A stretch of 27,561 bases of DNA from Acetobacteraceae bacterium (GCA_014377905.1 JACMOQ010000474.1:1-27561), one strand, 5' to 3'; counted from the stretch's first letter, positions 18,239 to 27,197 are shown. Numbers and translations are program-made. Notes: a model not told the origin generated them from the letters alone.

Positions 18239-18261
18239 TGAAAGTGATATGTTAAGAGATA

Positions 18262-19083
18262 ATGATGAATCCTGGCCCGGCCCCGATGCTGCTGCGCCGC
18301 CGTCTCCTATTCGGGGCGGGGTTGCTACCTAGCTCGTTCGCAACGGCCGAGGCCGCGCAACAAAAGGCCAACAACCACGCGCCCAAGCCTGCTGGCCCAT
18401 TGCCTCTGGTGATGCTTGACCCCGGCCATGGCGGGAAGGATCCGGGTGCGATTGGCGTCTCCGGAACTTTCGAAAAACACGTGGCGCTTGCCGCCGCGAT
18501 GGAATTGCGCCGCCAGATGGTCGCATCAGGCCGTTATCGCGTCATGCTGACCCGTACCCGCGACGTGTTCATCGCGCTCGATGACCGGGTTGGCTTGGCG
18601 CAACGCCAGGGGGCGGCAGTGTTTGTCTCGATGCACGCCGACGCGCTCGCTGACCGCACCATTCGTGGCGCCAGCGTCTATACATTGGGCGACGTCGCGT
18701 CAGACCGGCAAAGTGCAGATCTTGCGGTGCGCGAAAACGCCGTCGATCGAGCAGGCGCGGCCGGCATGCCAGATCTCGCCCGCATCCTCGGCAGTCTTGA
18801 GCGCCAGGAAACCAACGCCGGATCGGCGCGCATGGCCCGCACCATGGTCGCTGCGCTCGGCCAAGACCTGCCGCTGCTAAGCCATCCCCAGCGCCAGGCG
18901 AGCTTTGCAGTCTTGAAAGCCGCCGACATCCCCAGCGTTCTGGTCGAAATGGGCTTTATGTCTAACCGCGACGACGAAGCCGCGCTGCGCAAGCCCGACC
19001 ATCGCAAGCTGGTGGCGACGGCGATAAAGCGCGCATTGGATAGGTTTTTTGTCGCGCTGGGGCGGGGCATGTTAAGTGGATGA
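18262..19083 (+). CDS. N-acetylmuramoyl-L-alanine amidase (Amidase_3)
   Basis: 273 aa. The N-terminus has arginines and a hydrophobic stretch (LLRRRLLFGAGLLPSSFA) that looks like an export signal, possibly Tat. The zinc ligands are H56 (LDPGHGGKD), E71 (TFEKH) and H125 (VSMHADA), and the catalytic glutamate is E229 (VLVEMGFMSN). All are intact. It cleaves the amide between MurNAc and the stem peptide, separating daughter-cell peptidoglycan. It lacks the AMIN targeting domain of AmiC, so it is a short form. Two adjacent ATGs (18262 and 18265) are possible starts. Divergence from rne and proximity to mrcA match the order common in alphaproteobacteria. Confidence 0.93.
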   Translation: MMNPGPAPMLLRRRLLFGAGLLPSSFATAEAAQQKANNHAPKPAGPLPLVMLDPGHGGKDPGAIGVSGTFEKHVALAAAMELRRQMVASGRYRVMLTRTRDVFIALDDRVGLAQRQGAAVFVSMHADALADRTIRGASVYTLGDVASDRQSADLAVRENAVDRAGAAGMPDLARILGSLERQETNAGSARMARTMVAALGQDLPLLSHPQRQASFAVLKAADIPSVLVEMGFMSNRDDEAALRKPDHRKLVATAIKRALDRFFVALGRGMLSG

Positions 19084-19110
19084 GCGCGCTGAACACAGAA
19101 CCAATTTAAT

Positions 19111-19314
19111 TTGACGCAAAAATCAATACCAGCTTCGTCCGCAACGCCTGATTGGCACTTGCTGGCGAATGAGGCTGTCGAGATATTGATCGCCGACAAT
19201 TTACCCGACCGTTGTAAGGTCTATGTTTTGGAGGGGTCTACGGCGAAATTCGTGCGATGGCAAGATCACCCGACGACGAGGATCTGGACGTCTCCTGAAA
19301 TCAGCGATTGCTGA
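19111..19314 (+). CDS. Small hypothetical protein (67 aa, TTG start), uncertain
   Basis: The frame opens with TTG and runs WHLLANEAVEILIADNLPDR, then CKVYVLEGSTAKFVRWQDHP, and ends TSPEISDC. The composition looks protein-like rather than random (amphipathic helix followed by short strand-like segments), but I do not recognise a family and there is no clear ribosome binding site. It lies 67 bp before a broken XRE regulator gene on the same strand, an order seen in some two-gene regulatory or toxin-antitoxin units. It may be the surviving, possibly truncated partner. The 1-kb stretch it sits in interrupts an otherwise conserved gene order. Confidence 0.3.
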   Translation: MTQKSIPASSATPDWHLLANEAVEILIADNLPDRCKVYVLEGSTAKFVRWQDHPTTRIWTSPEISDC

Positions 19315-19380
19315 ACTTAATACGGCGTTTCATATCAAAAGGACGTGTGCGACCTGGGCATGATTATCAGGCCGGGTATC

Positions 19381-19761
19381 ATGACCAAACACAAACGTTT
19401 GATCCTTTCTGATGACGGAGAACTGGCATTTGGCAGGCTTGCCGATGGTATTGCACGGTCGCTGAAACAACTACTTCGAAAAGATCGAGTCAAAAAGAAG
19501 GACCTAGCCGACCTGGCGGGCGTTGATTAGGAGGTGTTGAGCCCGAGTCCCTGATGGGTCGAGAATGTCGAAATCCGCACAGTTGGCGCTTTAATTGGCG
19601 CGCTTGGATACATGTTTGACGTGTTGTCGAAGAGAATTCGGGCAGATGTGGGGACAAACGGCGCCCAAAGCAGCGCGATGCTTAAAATTAATGTTCCGGC
19701 TGCTGAGGAGGCGCATATGCGCCAATCCACCACAATGACCAGCGTTACTCGCGAAGTGTAA
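19381..19761 (+). pseudogene. XRE-family helix-turn-helix regulator, inactivated by two in-frame stops
   Basis: From the ATG at 19381 the frame reads MTKHKRLILSDDGELAFGRL, then KDRVKKKDLADLAGVD, the first half of an XRE helix-turn-helix. An in-frame TAG (19528-19530) and TGA (19552-19554) follow, with EVLSPSP between them. The same frame then continues with VENVEIRTVGALIGALGYMFDVLSKRI, which matches the usual second half of such domains, and ends at TAA (19759-19761). No base insertion or deletion is needed. The preserved frame across both stops indicates a recently dead gene of about 125 codons. Neither flanking gene is a known target. Confidence 0.7.
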
Positions 19762-20167
19762 AGTGGGTATGTCTGAGAGGCTTGGTGAAGGAGTGACCGT
19801 CCGTGGCCGTTACATCCATGGCTTATTTTGTGACGCGTATGGGATGTGGTCGGCGGAACAATAAGTATCATTGGTTGCTACGATGGGCCGATTAGGTTGA
19901 ATGCTTAGTTCCCTGCCGTCATACCAAAGGTCACCCTCCTGCTGAATTGCCGGACGGCGAAGTCTTGACTGTCCCTCCGATTGAAACTGACGCGGTTGCC
20001 GGCGTGGACGGTGAGGGTGCCGGGCTTCCGAATGCGACAAAACAAATGGCGCGCGCGACCATTCGGATGACGAATATCGACATTCCACAGGCAGGTCGCA
20101 CTCTACTCAAAGCGAAAGCCTGGGGAAAAGCCTGGACCGCAGCGTCATTGGCGATTATTGCCCCCCT
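19762..20167 (+). other. Intergenic stretch before mrcA with no supported gene
   Basis: No recognisable product in any frame. One plus-strand frame (TTG at 19947 to 20171, about 74 codons, LPDGEVLTVPPIETDAVAG onwards) ends in a TGA that overlaps the mrcA ATG as ATGA, which would imply coupling. It has no ribosome binding site or family resemblance, and I cannot call it a gene. The stretch presumably holds the mrcA promoter, or remains of the insertion that split the amidase from mrcA. Confidence 0.4.
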
Positions 20168-22777
20168 ATGAGCGACCCCTTGATAGCCCGCGAACGCCTC
20201 GGTACCCGGTCGGATGATGCCGCCCCTTCTGTTCAACCAGAAACGCCGCCGCCGCCGCCTAAGAAGGCCTTCGGCACGCGCCGCCCGCCCGCGGTGCCTC
20301 GGCGGTCGAACTGGTTCCTGCGCTTTCTTGGGGGAGTCTTCGCGCTCGGCGTGCTCGCCCTCGTCGCGACCAGCGCCGTCGGCTACATGCTGTACCAACG
20401 ATTTTCCGCTGACCTGCCAAACCCCGACACGCTGGCGCGCTACCAACCGCGAGTTATGAGCCGGGTTTACGCCGGCGATAATCGCCTGATGGCGGAATTG
20501 GCCACTGAGCGCCGCATTTTCGTGCCGGTGGGTGCCATCCCCGACATCGTCAAGCAGGCTTTCATTTCTGCTGAAGACCAGAATTTCGCCATCCACACCG
20601 GCTTCGACCCGATTGCCATCGTGCGCGCGGGTATCACCGACGTCATGCAGTACGGGAGTGGCCGTCGCCCGATCGGCGCATCAACCATCACCCAGCAAGT
20701 TGCCAAGAACATGCTGCTGAGCAACGAGACCTCAATTTCCCGCAAGGTGCGCGAAATAATCCTCGCAGTGCGGATTGAGCAGAGCCTTAGCAAGGACCGT
20801 ATCCTCGAGCTCTATCTGAACGAAATTTATCTCGGCTTGCAGGCTTACGGGGTGGCGTCCGCCGCCCAGGCCTATTTCAACAAATCGCTCGCCGAGCTAA
20901 CCTTACCCGAAGCCGCCTTCCTCGCCGTGCTGCCCAAGGCGCCCAACAACTATAACCCGTTCCGCTTCCCCGATGCCGCGCGCGTGCGGCGCGATTGGGT
21001 GATTGACCGCATGGCCGATGATAAGGTGATCACTCGCGCGCAGGCGACGGAGGCGAAGGCCGCGCTAATCAGCCCGGCCCAGTTCCGCCGGCCCGAAACC
21101 GTTACCGGTGGCGACTATTTCGCCGAGGACGTTCGCCGTTGGCTGGTGGAAAAATATGGCGCCGACATGACCACTCAAGGCGGGCTGGTGGTGCGCACCA
21201 CGCTTGACCCCGTTTTGCAGGCCGCCGCCGACCGCGCGCTGCGCGAGGGGTTGGTGCGATATGACCAGCGCCGTGGCGGCTGGCGTGGCGCGGCCGCGCG
21301 GCTTGAACTAGGGGCGGCGCTCCGCAATGGCTGGGCGACCGCGCTAGCCGGCACCGCTAATCCGCCTGGATTACCGCCCGAGTGGCGGATGGCAGTGGTG
21401 CTGGAAGCGGGCGATACGGAAGCCAAGCTGGGCATCCTTAACCGCATCGCTCCGGGCTTGCCAGCCCAGCCGGTTGTTCTGCCGATGCAAATGGCCGATC
21501 TCGGCTGGGCGCGCCCGCGGGTGGATGACAAGCTTGGGCTTGTCCCGAAGAAAACAAGCGACATCTTCAGGCCCGGCGATCTGGTGATGACCGAACTCGC
21601 GCCCGTGACCCTGGCACAGGGTCGCGTTGCCGCTCGATCCGAGCGCTTGTTGCTGCGCCAGATCCCAGTTGTGCAAGGCGCGCTGGTGTCCATCGACCCG
21701 GCCAATGGACGTGTCCTGGCAATGTCGGGAGGCTGGAGCTTCGAGACCAGCCAGTTCAATCGGGCGACGCAAGCCAACCGGCAGCCAGGATCGAGCTTCA
21801 AGCCGTTCGTCTACCTGACCGCGATGCAGAGCGGGATTTCGCCGTCCCAGCGCTTTCTCGATGCGCCGTTTGTGGTCGATAATGGGGCGGCTGGCAAATG
21901 GCGGCCATCGAATTACGAGCAGGATTTCAGCGGCCCGGTGCCGGTGCGTGTGGCGTTGGAGAAATCACTGAACCTTATCACTGTGCGGATCGCCGACAGG
22001 GTGGGGATGGAAAAAATCTCCCAGACCGCGATTGCCTTCCACATGGTTGATAGCATGCCCCTGGTGCTGCCTGCCGCGTTGGGCGCGGTGGAAACCACTG
22101 TCATGCGCGAAGCCGGCGCCTATGCCAGCCTTGCCGCCGGTGGGCGCGAAGTGATCCCGACGCTCATCGACAGCGTCCAGGACCGCAACGGGGCGGTGAT
22201 TTGGCGTGCGGCATCGGGCGAGTGCCTCGGCTGCGGCGACCCGACCGCGAAGCCCGCAATATCGGATGACCGTAAGCAAATTTCGGATGCCCCGAGCGTA
22301 TTTCAGCTGGTGACCATGCTCCAAGGCGCGGTAGCCCGCGGCACTGGTTTCCCGGCGGGCAACGGCCTGGGTCGGGCGATCGCGGGAAAGACGGGCACCA
22401 CCCAGGATTTCTCCGATACCTGGTTTTCCGGCTTTACCCCTGATCTCGTGACCATCGTTTGGGTGGGTTTCGACACTCCTGCGCCGCTGGGACCCAATGA
22501 AACCGGCGGGATGGTAGCCGCACCGATCTGGCGGGACTTCATGAATGTGGCCCTGAAGAATAGGTCTAAATTGACCTTTCCAGTGCCGCCGGGGGTGACA
22601 TTGGGATCTTGGGACAGCGGCGCCGGCACCATCACCGATGCGTTCAAGCCCGGGCAAACTCCGGGCGGCTCGACTAACCTTGCCGACCCCAAGTCAGGTA
22701 GTTCCCCAACCACGGCCGATGCCGCCGCAAGACCCAGCACCGGCGGGGTAGACAGCGATCTGGGGGGGTTGTACTAG
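20168..22777 (+). CDS. mrcA: Penicillin-binding protein 1A (bifunctional transglycosylase/transpeptidase)
   Basis: 869 aa. A proline-rich cytoplasmic N-terminus is followed by one membrane anchor (about 52-76). The GT51 transglycosylase has catalytic E136 (AEDQNF) and the GASTITQQVAKNML block. The transpeptidase has S542-x-x-K545 (GSSFKPF), S-L-N (KSLNLIT) and K741-T-G (GKTGTTQDFSDTWFSG). All catalytic motifs are intact. It polymerises and crosslinks peptidoglycan in the periplasm. The C-terminal ~60 residues are a low-complexity Gly/Ser/Pro tail. The start is the ATG at 20168. prfB begins 6 bp after its stop, so they are probably co-transcribed. Confidence 0.95.
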   Translation: MSDPLIARERLGTRSDDAAPSVQPETPPPPPKKAFGTRRPPAVPRRSNWFLRFLGGVFALGVLALVATSAVGYMLYQRFSADLPNPDTLARYQPRVMSRVYAGDNRLMAELATERRIFVPVGAIPDIVKQAFISAEDQNFAIHTGFDPIAIVRAGITDVMQYGSGRRPIGASTITQQVAKNMLLSNETSISRKVREIILAVRIEQSLSKDRILELYLNEIYLGLQAYGVASAAQAYFNKSLAELTLPEAAFLAVLPKAPNNYNPFRFPDAARVRRDWVIDRMADDKVITRAQATEAKAALISPAQFRRPETVTGGDYFAEDVRRWLVEKYGADMTTQGGLVVRTTLDPVLQAAADRALREGLVRYDQRRGGWRGAAARLELGAALRNGWATALAGTANPPGLPPEWRMAVVLEAGDTEAKLGILNRIAPGLPAQPVVLPMQMADLGWARPRVDDKLGLVPKKTSDIFRPGDLVMTELAPVTLAQGRVAARSERLLLRQIPVVQGALVSIDPANGRVLAMSGGWSFETSQFNRATQANRQPGSSFKPFVYLTAMQSGISPSQRFLDAPFVVDNGAAGKWRPSNYEQDFSGPVPVRVALEKSLNLITVRIADRVGMEKISQTAIAFHMVDSMPLVLPAALGAVETTVMREAGAYASLAAGGREVIPTLIDSVQDRNGAVIWRAASGECLGCGDPTAKPAISDDRKQISDAPSVFQLVTMLQGAVARGTGFPAGNGLGRAIAGKTGTTQDFSDTWFSGFTPDLVTIVWVGFDTPAPLGPNETGGMVAAPIWRDFMNVALKNRSKLTFPVPPGVTLGSWDSGAGTITDAFKPGQTPGGSTNLADPKSGSSPTTADAAARPSTGGVDSDLGGLY

Positions 22778-22783
22778 CACGCT

Positions 22784-23915
22784 ATGTCCGCAGAATCCGC
22801 CACCCTCAATGATCAAATTAAGCAATCCGTCGCGCTGCTGAGGAGGCATCTTTGACTGGGATGCATCCAATGCCCGCCTGGAGGAACTGAACCACCGCGC
22901 CGAAGACCCCAATCTTTGGAACGATGCTGCCAAGGCGCAAGCCCTGATGCGCGAACGAACCCGGCTGTCTACCGGGATCGACGGCGTAGTGACGCTCGAA
23001 TCCAATGTCGCCGACGCGGTCGAATTGATCGAGATGGCCGAAGCTGAAAACGACCTGGCGATGGCAGTCGAGGCGCATGCAAATTTGCGCACGCTCGCCA
23101 AGGAAGCCAAGCGGCGTGAGATCGAAAGTCTGCTGTCGGGCGAGGCAGACGCCAATGACTGCTACCTCGAATTGAACGGCGGTGCCGGCGGGACCGAGGC
23201 GCAGGACTGGGCGCAGATGCTGATGCGGATGTATTCGCGCTGGGCCGAACAGCGCGGCTACACCGTTCAGTTGATCGAAGAGTCCGAAGGCGAACAGGCC
23301 GGCATCAAATCCGCGACGTTGCTGATTTCCGGCCACAACGCCTATGGCTGGTTGAAGACCGAGGCGGGCGTGCATCGCTTAGTTCGCATCAGCCCGTTCG
23401 ACAGCGCCGCGCGCCGCCAGACCAGCTTCGCCAGTGTCTGGGTCTATCCGGTAGTCGATGACACCATCGAGATCGAGATCGACCCCTCGGACTTGAAAGT
23501 TGATACCTACCGCGCATCGGGCGCCGGCGGCCAGCATGTCAACAAGACCGAGTCCGCTATCCGCATCACCCATTTGCCGTCTGGCATCGTTGTCGCCTGC
23601 CAGACCGACCGCAGCCAGCATCGCAACCGGGCAACCGCGATGGCGATGCTGAAATCGCGGATGTACGAAGCGGAGTTGCAGCGTCGCGAACTGGTCCATA
23701 ACGCCACTGAAGCAGCCAAAACCGAAATTGGTTGGGGCCACCAGATCCGCAGCTACGTGCTGGCGCCTTATCAGATGGTGAAGGACCTTCGCACCGGGGT
23801 CGAAAAGGGCAATCCCGAAGCGGTGCTGGATGGCGGGCTCGATGACTTCATGGCAGCTTCGCTCGCTGCCAGGGTGGGCGCGACTCGGAGTGCAGCGAGC
23901 GCGCAGGCGGAGTAA
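22784..23915 (+). CDS. prfB: Peptide chain release factor 2, with programmed +1 frameshift
   Basis: Translation starts at the ATG at 22784 (MSAESATLNDQIKQSVALLRRHL), meets TGA after 23 codons and continues in the +1 frame from GAC (22854) as DWDASNARLEELNHRAEDPN to TAA at 23915, giving 376 aa. The stop-codon recognition tripeptide SPF is in RISPFDSAARRQTSF, and the peptidyl-tRNA hydrolysis motif GGQ is in SGAGGQHVNKTES. RF2 terminates at UGA and UAA and controls its own synthesis through the frameshift. A frame-by-frame gene caller would start the protein too late (e.g. at 22947) and lose the first ~54 residues. Confidence 0.96.
22841..22856 (+). promoter_or_regulatory. prfB autoregulatory +1 frameshift site
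   Basis: AGGAGG (22841-22846), a Shine-Dalgarno-like element inside the coding region, is followed by CAT and the slippery CTT TGA C (22850-22856). Spacing is identical to the E. coli prfB site (AGGGGG-TAT-CTT-TGA-C). When RF2 is scarce the ribosome pauses at UGA and slips to GAC. Confidence 0.95.
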
Positions 23916-23919
23916 ATCA

Positions 23920-26304
23920 GTGGTCGCCCAAGCTGAAACCTCCGACAACCGCCGCGCGATTGCGCTGTTCGCGTTCGCGGCCTTTGTATCAGCATTGTTG
24001 GCCGTGACCAGCCTCAACAAGATGAAAGTTGCCGCCATTGCACTCAGCCTGGTGGGTGCGCCCATGTCGCTCCCCCCGTTTCTGCGCGCGTTGGGGCCGT
24101 TAGACGTCGCTTTGGCAGTGCTGACGATTGCGTCTGTCATGGCATTGGCGCTGCACGAATGGCGCTGGAACGGATTCAGCCGCTTGTTAGCGACAGCGAC
24201 CCCGCTGCAGGCCTTCGCATTGCTGACAGTTCTGGCCGCGTGGTTCGGCCAGTCATACCTTGGCACTGGAATCTTGCTGGGCGGTGATACCGGCACCCAT
24301 GTCGCGCGCTTCATGGAAATTCGACGCGGACTCGAAAATGGTAGTCTTCCGCTTTGGACCAACTACCAATATGCGGGCGCGCCTCTACTTTGGTTCACCG
24401 GGCCATTGAGCTACGTTGCAGGTGGGGTTCTCGCCTTTCTTGTGCAGGACGCAGTGCTTGCGACGAAGCTGTTCCTGTTCACCCTGCATCTCAGCAGCGC
24501 TTGGGTCTGCTTCGCTCTGCTGCGCCGGTTCGAAATTCGACCGATCCCTGCGATGGTTGTTGCAGCGGGCTTTGCCGGCTCATTCGGGCATCTCCATCTG
24601 TTTCTTTATCGCGGTGTGTTTCCTCAGGCAATCACACTCGTGGCACTGGTGGTGCTGTTTTATTCCGCCGACGGGCTGCTGCGCCGACGCGGTCGGCGGG
24701 CGGCAAATATGATGGTTTTTGCCCTTGCAACCGCATGCCTGATCGTCAACCATCAGCCACATGCGCTGTTCGCCGCATTCTATCTGGCGATTTTCGGCGC
24801 GATCCTGTTGGTGCTGCGGTTCTGGAAGTGGCGCGATCTGCCACTTCTGGTTCTGGCAGGCGTCCTCGGCACGATTGTCGGGGCGATCGCCGTATTGCCG
24901 ACGATCGTAGAGGCAGACTGGGTCATGCTAGAGGCCGATAGCGGCTTATTTCGCCTACAACTTCCCACGCTGGAGCGTATCGGGCATTTGCTGCTCTGGC
25001 GCAACACCCGCACCACCTGGGGGATCGACTATTGGGCCTATCTTGGGCTCGGAATGATCGGCCTGGCGGCGACCGGAATCGTTGCAATGCTTCGCGGTCG
25101 GCTTTCCAGTGACCATCGTGCGTTGGCAATCGCTGCCTTGGGTAGCCTTGTGGTTTGCCTTTTCGTCTATAACCCGGTTGTTCGCGACGTTATGTTTCTC
25201 CTGCTGTTTGGGGGAATGTTGGCCGCAATTGGCTGGCAAAGTTTGAGCGACGCGGCCTGGCTGTCCGACCGGCGCCGACTGACCGTCGTTACGGTCGTAA
25301 TGTTGGATCTTCTCAGCACCTCAATCCAGCCGATTACGCGGACCGACAAGTCCTTCCTGATCGATATTGGGCTGACGCTTGAGCGTATCGCGCCGCACCA
25401 GCGAGTGGTGGAAGTGGCTATTGATCGTGACGGAAAACTTGCGATCGACATGGGGCCTGACGGTAGCCCTGCGAGCGCCTATGCCACTTATCAACGAGTA
25501 GCCGGCAATCACAATATGGCTGCCACCCGGGTCCATAATTATTTGCTGGCGGCGTTGGCGTCGGCCCAACACGATCTGCATACCAACCGCAGATTATCAC
25601 CTCGAACAGAAACATTACTCGCAACGATGAATGTCGGACGGGTGATCTGCCATACATCTTCGGCTAATGGCTGCCCGGCTGATTTCAGCACCGCCCGCGA
25701 CGAACCAGTGCTAGGCCGCACCGTGATTATCGCAGGCGCTACCCCTGTGGTTTTCAGCCAACACCTGATAGCAATGGCTTCGCCGGCGGGTGCTGAAAAG
25801 CCCATGCTATGGCCATGGGATTTTGAAGAACTAACCAAACCTGATCAGATTTTTGGGATAAACGCGTTTCTAACTAAACTGGTGGACCATCAGGGTTTCG
25901 AACCCGCAACTGCGACTGCTCAGGCCATAGCGGTCGGATGGGATCATCGCCTGGCCCCATTGCTTGCCGACACCATTACCTGGCACCCTGTGTTGCGAGA
26001 CTATCAGGTCGGGTTGGATAGAGTAACGATGCGGATCGAGAGCGACCGCAGCGGTTTTGCGGCCCTCGCCCATCCCTGGTTTCCGTCACTGGTACTGACG
26101 GTGAACGGCCACGCAATTCAGCCAATACGCAGCGCAATCGGGATGATGGTGATTGCCATTGGCCCGGGGGTTAGCGATGTATCGTTCGAAGACAGTTGGA
26201 CACCTGTCCGAAAATTAGCTGTTTGGATATCGCTGATCGGACTGCTCGCAATTGCGATCGTGGGCGCTGGTTTGACGTGGGTTGATCGATATAAGAGCAG
26301 ATAA
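23920..26304 (+). CDS. Large polytopic membrane protein, PTPS-related (GT-C-like) family
   Basis: 794 aa from a GTG at 23920, five bases past the prfB stop, with GGCGGAG about 8 bases upstream; the longer frame overlaps prfB. About 11-13 hydrophobic helices fill residues 15-480. The first large loop (GGDTGTHVARFMEIRRGLENG, then LPLWTNYQYAGAPL and TGPLSY) matches the 6-pyruvoyl-tetrahydropterin-synthase-related membrane domain and resembles the acidic loop of GT-C glycosyltransferases. A soluble C-terminal domain (about 490-770) and a final helix follow. A role in assembling cell-surface glycan is inferred. Close spacing to prfB suggests co-transcription without implying a shared function. Confidence 0.75.
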   Translation: MVAQAETSDNRRAIALFAFAAFVSALLAVTSLNKMKVAAIALSLVGAPMSLPPFLRALGPLDVALAVLTIASVMALALHEWRWNGFSRLLATATPLQAFALLTVLAAWFGQSYLGTGILLGGDTGTHVARFMEIRRGLENGSLPLWTNYQYAGAPLLWFTGPLSYVAGGVLAFLVQDAVLATKLFLFTLHLSSAWVCFALLRRFEIRPIPAMVVAAGFAGSFGHLHLFLYRGVFPQAITLVALVVLFYSADGLLRRRGRRAANMMVFALATACLIVNHQPHALFAAFYLAIFGAILLVLRFWKWRDLPLLVLAGVLGTIVGAIAVLPTIVEADWVMLEADSGLFRLQLPTLERIGHLLLWRNTRTTWGIDYWAYLGLGMIGLAATGIVAMLRGRLSSDHRALAIAALGSLVVCLFVYNPVVRDVMFLLLFGGMLAAIGWQSLSDAAWLSDRRRLTVVTVVMLDLLSTSIQPITRTDKSFLIDIGLTLERIAPHQRVVEVAIDRDGKLAIDMGPDGSPASAYATYQRVAGNHNMAATRVHNYLLAALASAQHDLHTNRRLSPRTETLLATMNVGRVICHTSSANGCPADFSTARDEPVLGRTVIIAGATPVVFSQHLIAMASPAGAEKPMLWPWDFEELTKPDQIFGINAFLTKLVDHQGFEPATATAQAIAVGWDHRLAPLLADTITWHPVLRDYQVGLDRVTMRIESDRSGFAALAHPWFPSLVLTVNGHAIQPIRSAIGMMVIAIGPGVSDVSFEDSWTPVRKLAVWISLIGLLAIAIVGAGLTWVDRYKSR

Positions 26305-26333
26305 CTCGCAAGCCTTCGACCGTCCTGATACGG

Positions 26334-26655
26334 TTATTCGTGTGAGTATGGCGGCGGGTGGAGCAGGACAACATTGTCCGACAGTGTTACAGCTCCGCTC
26401 CGCGTTGATGCTGGCCTGCGCCGTCGCACATGACCACGGCGCAGGCTCCAACACTGATCTGGGAGCCAATCTCCTCGAAATTCAGGTTCATGCACTCGGT
26501 ATTGGCCGAGGGCGTAAACACCGCATCAACCCCGCCTGCCGTTCAGGTCCTAGCAAACAGGTGGGCATTGTTATGAAGAGCGTCGCGGGCCATCAGCGGA
26601 TGCGCACCGATCGAGACTCATTTATAAGAATATTTCCTTTTTTGCCCGACCGTGC
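26334..26655 (-). pseudogene. Decayed IS630-family transposase remnant
   Basis: Minus-strand pieces match consecutive parts of IS630-type DDE transposases. They are RSGKKGNIL (relic of the RxGQKG block), DALHNNAHLFA, then VDAVFTPSANTECMNLNFEEI and VVMCDGAGQHQRGAEL (catalytic D), and in another frame LSDNVVLLHPPPYSHE (relic of the PPYSPELNPVE block). In-frame TGA (26543-26545) and TAA (26387-26389), a frameshift between the last two pieces and a further stop at 26334 show it is dead. An upstream frame (SELCDLVVANPDTALHDVVRLL, to about 26800) may be the N-terminal part. Terminal repeats could not be found. Confidence 0.65.
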
Positions 26656-26799
26656 CCTTATGCTGGAATTAGCCTTCGACCTTCACCAAAGACCGTTGCG
26701 CGGCCCTATGGTGCAGATCAACACAGAGCAATCGAACAACATCGTGCAATGCCGTATCTGGGTTGGCCACAACTAGGTCGCAAAGCTCAGACACCAGGG

Positions 26800-27197
26800 T
26801 GGCTGCATCCCTTCGGCATGGACGCACACAACCGCCCCCATCTAGCGCCCTGCGCGCCGACCTCGGCATGGCAGAGCTTGGGGGCGCAGCCGCCTTTGCC
26901 GACCCAATTGGCAGTCGGACAGTTTTGTCCACGGGTATCGGTCACCTGGACATTGACTCGATAGCGGATGACGCAGCCCAGCCGAGATCACCGAGAAAGC
27001 CAAACTGCTTCTAATCACCAAACCGCGACAGCTTGGATCGTTGCCCGACAATCTGGACGTAGTGTTTCAGCCAAGAAGCGCAGGGAGAAATCCGAAATAT
27101 TATTTTATTTACCGATTTTTTCCTTCAGTTTGTCAGATAAATCAGCGGCGCGGCCCGACCTTGGTCGGCTATCACGCTCAGCGCCAGCGTCAAATGA
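26800..27197. other. Stretch without a supported gene
   Basis: Several short overlapping frames exist on both strands, but none shows family features or a convincing ribosome binding site. An A/T-rich tract lies at about 27090-27145. Given the transposase relic next to it, this is probably decayed mobile or accessory DNA. Confidence 0.4.

Larger units (their letters stand above)
17667..18261. promoter_or_regulatory. Divergent rne / amidase intergenic region (~595 bp), probable long rne leader
   Basis: No convincing gene is present: open frames here lack family features and ribosome binding sites. The part nearest the amidase (18190-18261) is AT-richer and probably holds promoters for both directions. 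The remaining ~500 bp before rne is GC-rich with many short inverted repeats, consistent with a long structured 5' leader. In E. coli the rne leader mediates autoregulation by RNase E; the same role here is inference from position and length only. Confidence 0.5.

Noticed and set aside
19552..19554. In-frame TGA of the XRE pseudogene as a selenocysteine codon, since selB is present
   Set aside because: A TAG lies 24 bases earlier in the same frame, no SECIS-like stem-loop is evident just after the TGA, and a helix-turn-helix regulator has no use for selenocysteine there.
19947..20171. ORF overlapping the mrcA start as ATGA
   Set aside because: TTG start, no ribosome binding site, no recognisable protein; the overlap alone could be chance. 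Kept only as a note on the gap.
25895..25920. GGGTTTCGAACCC resembling a tRNA T-arm
   Set aside because: It lies inside the intact 794-aa membrane protein frame, and no acceptor, D or anticodon stems can be paired around it.
26282..26776. Plus-strand ORF of 164 aa after the PTPS-related gene
   Set aside because: It is antisense to recognisable IS630 transposase blocks on the minus strand, and its own composition shows no family features.
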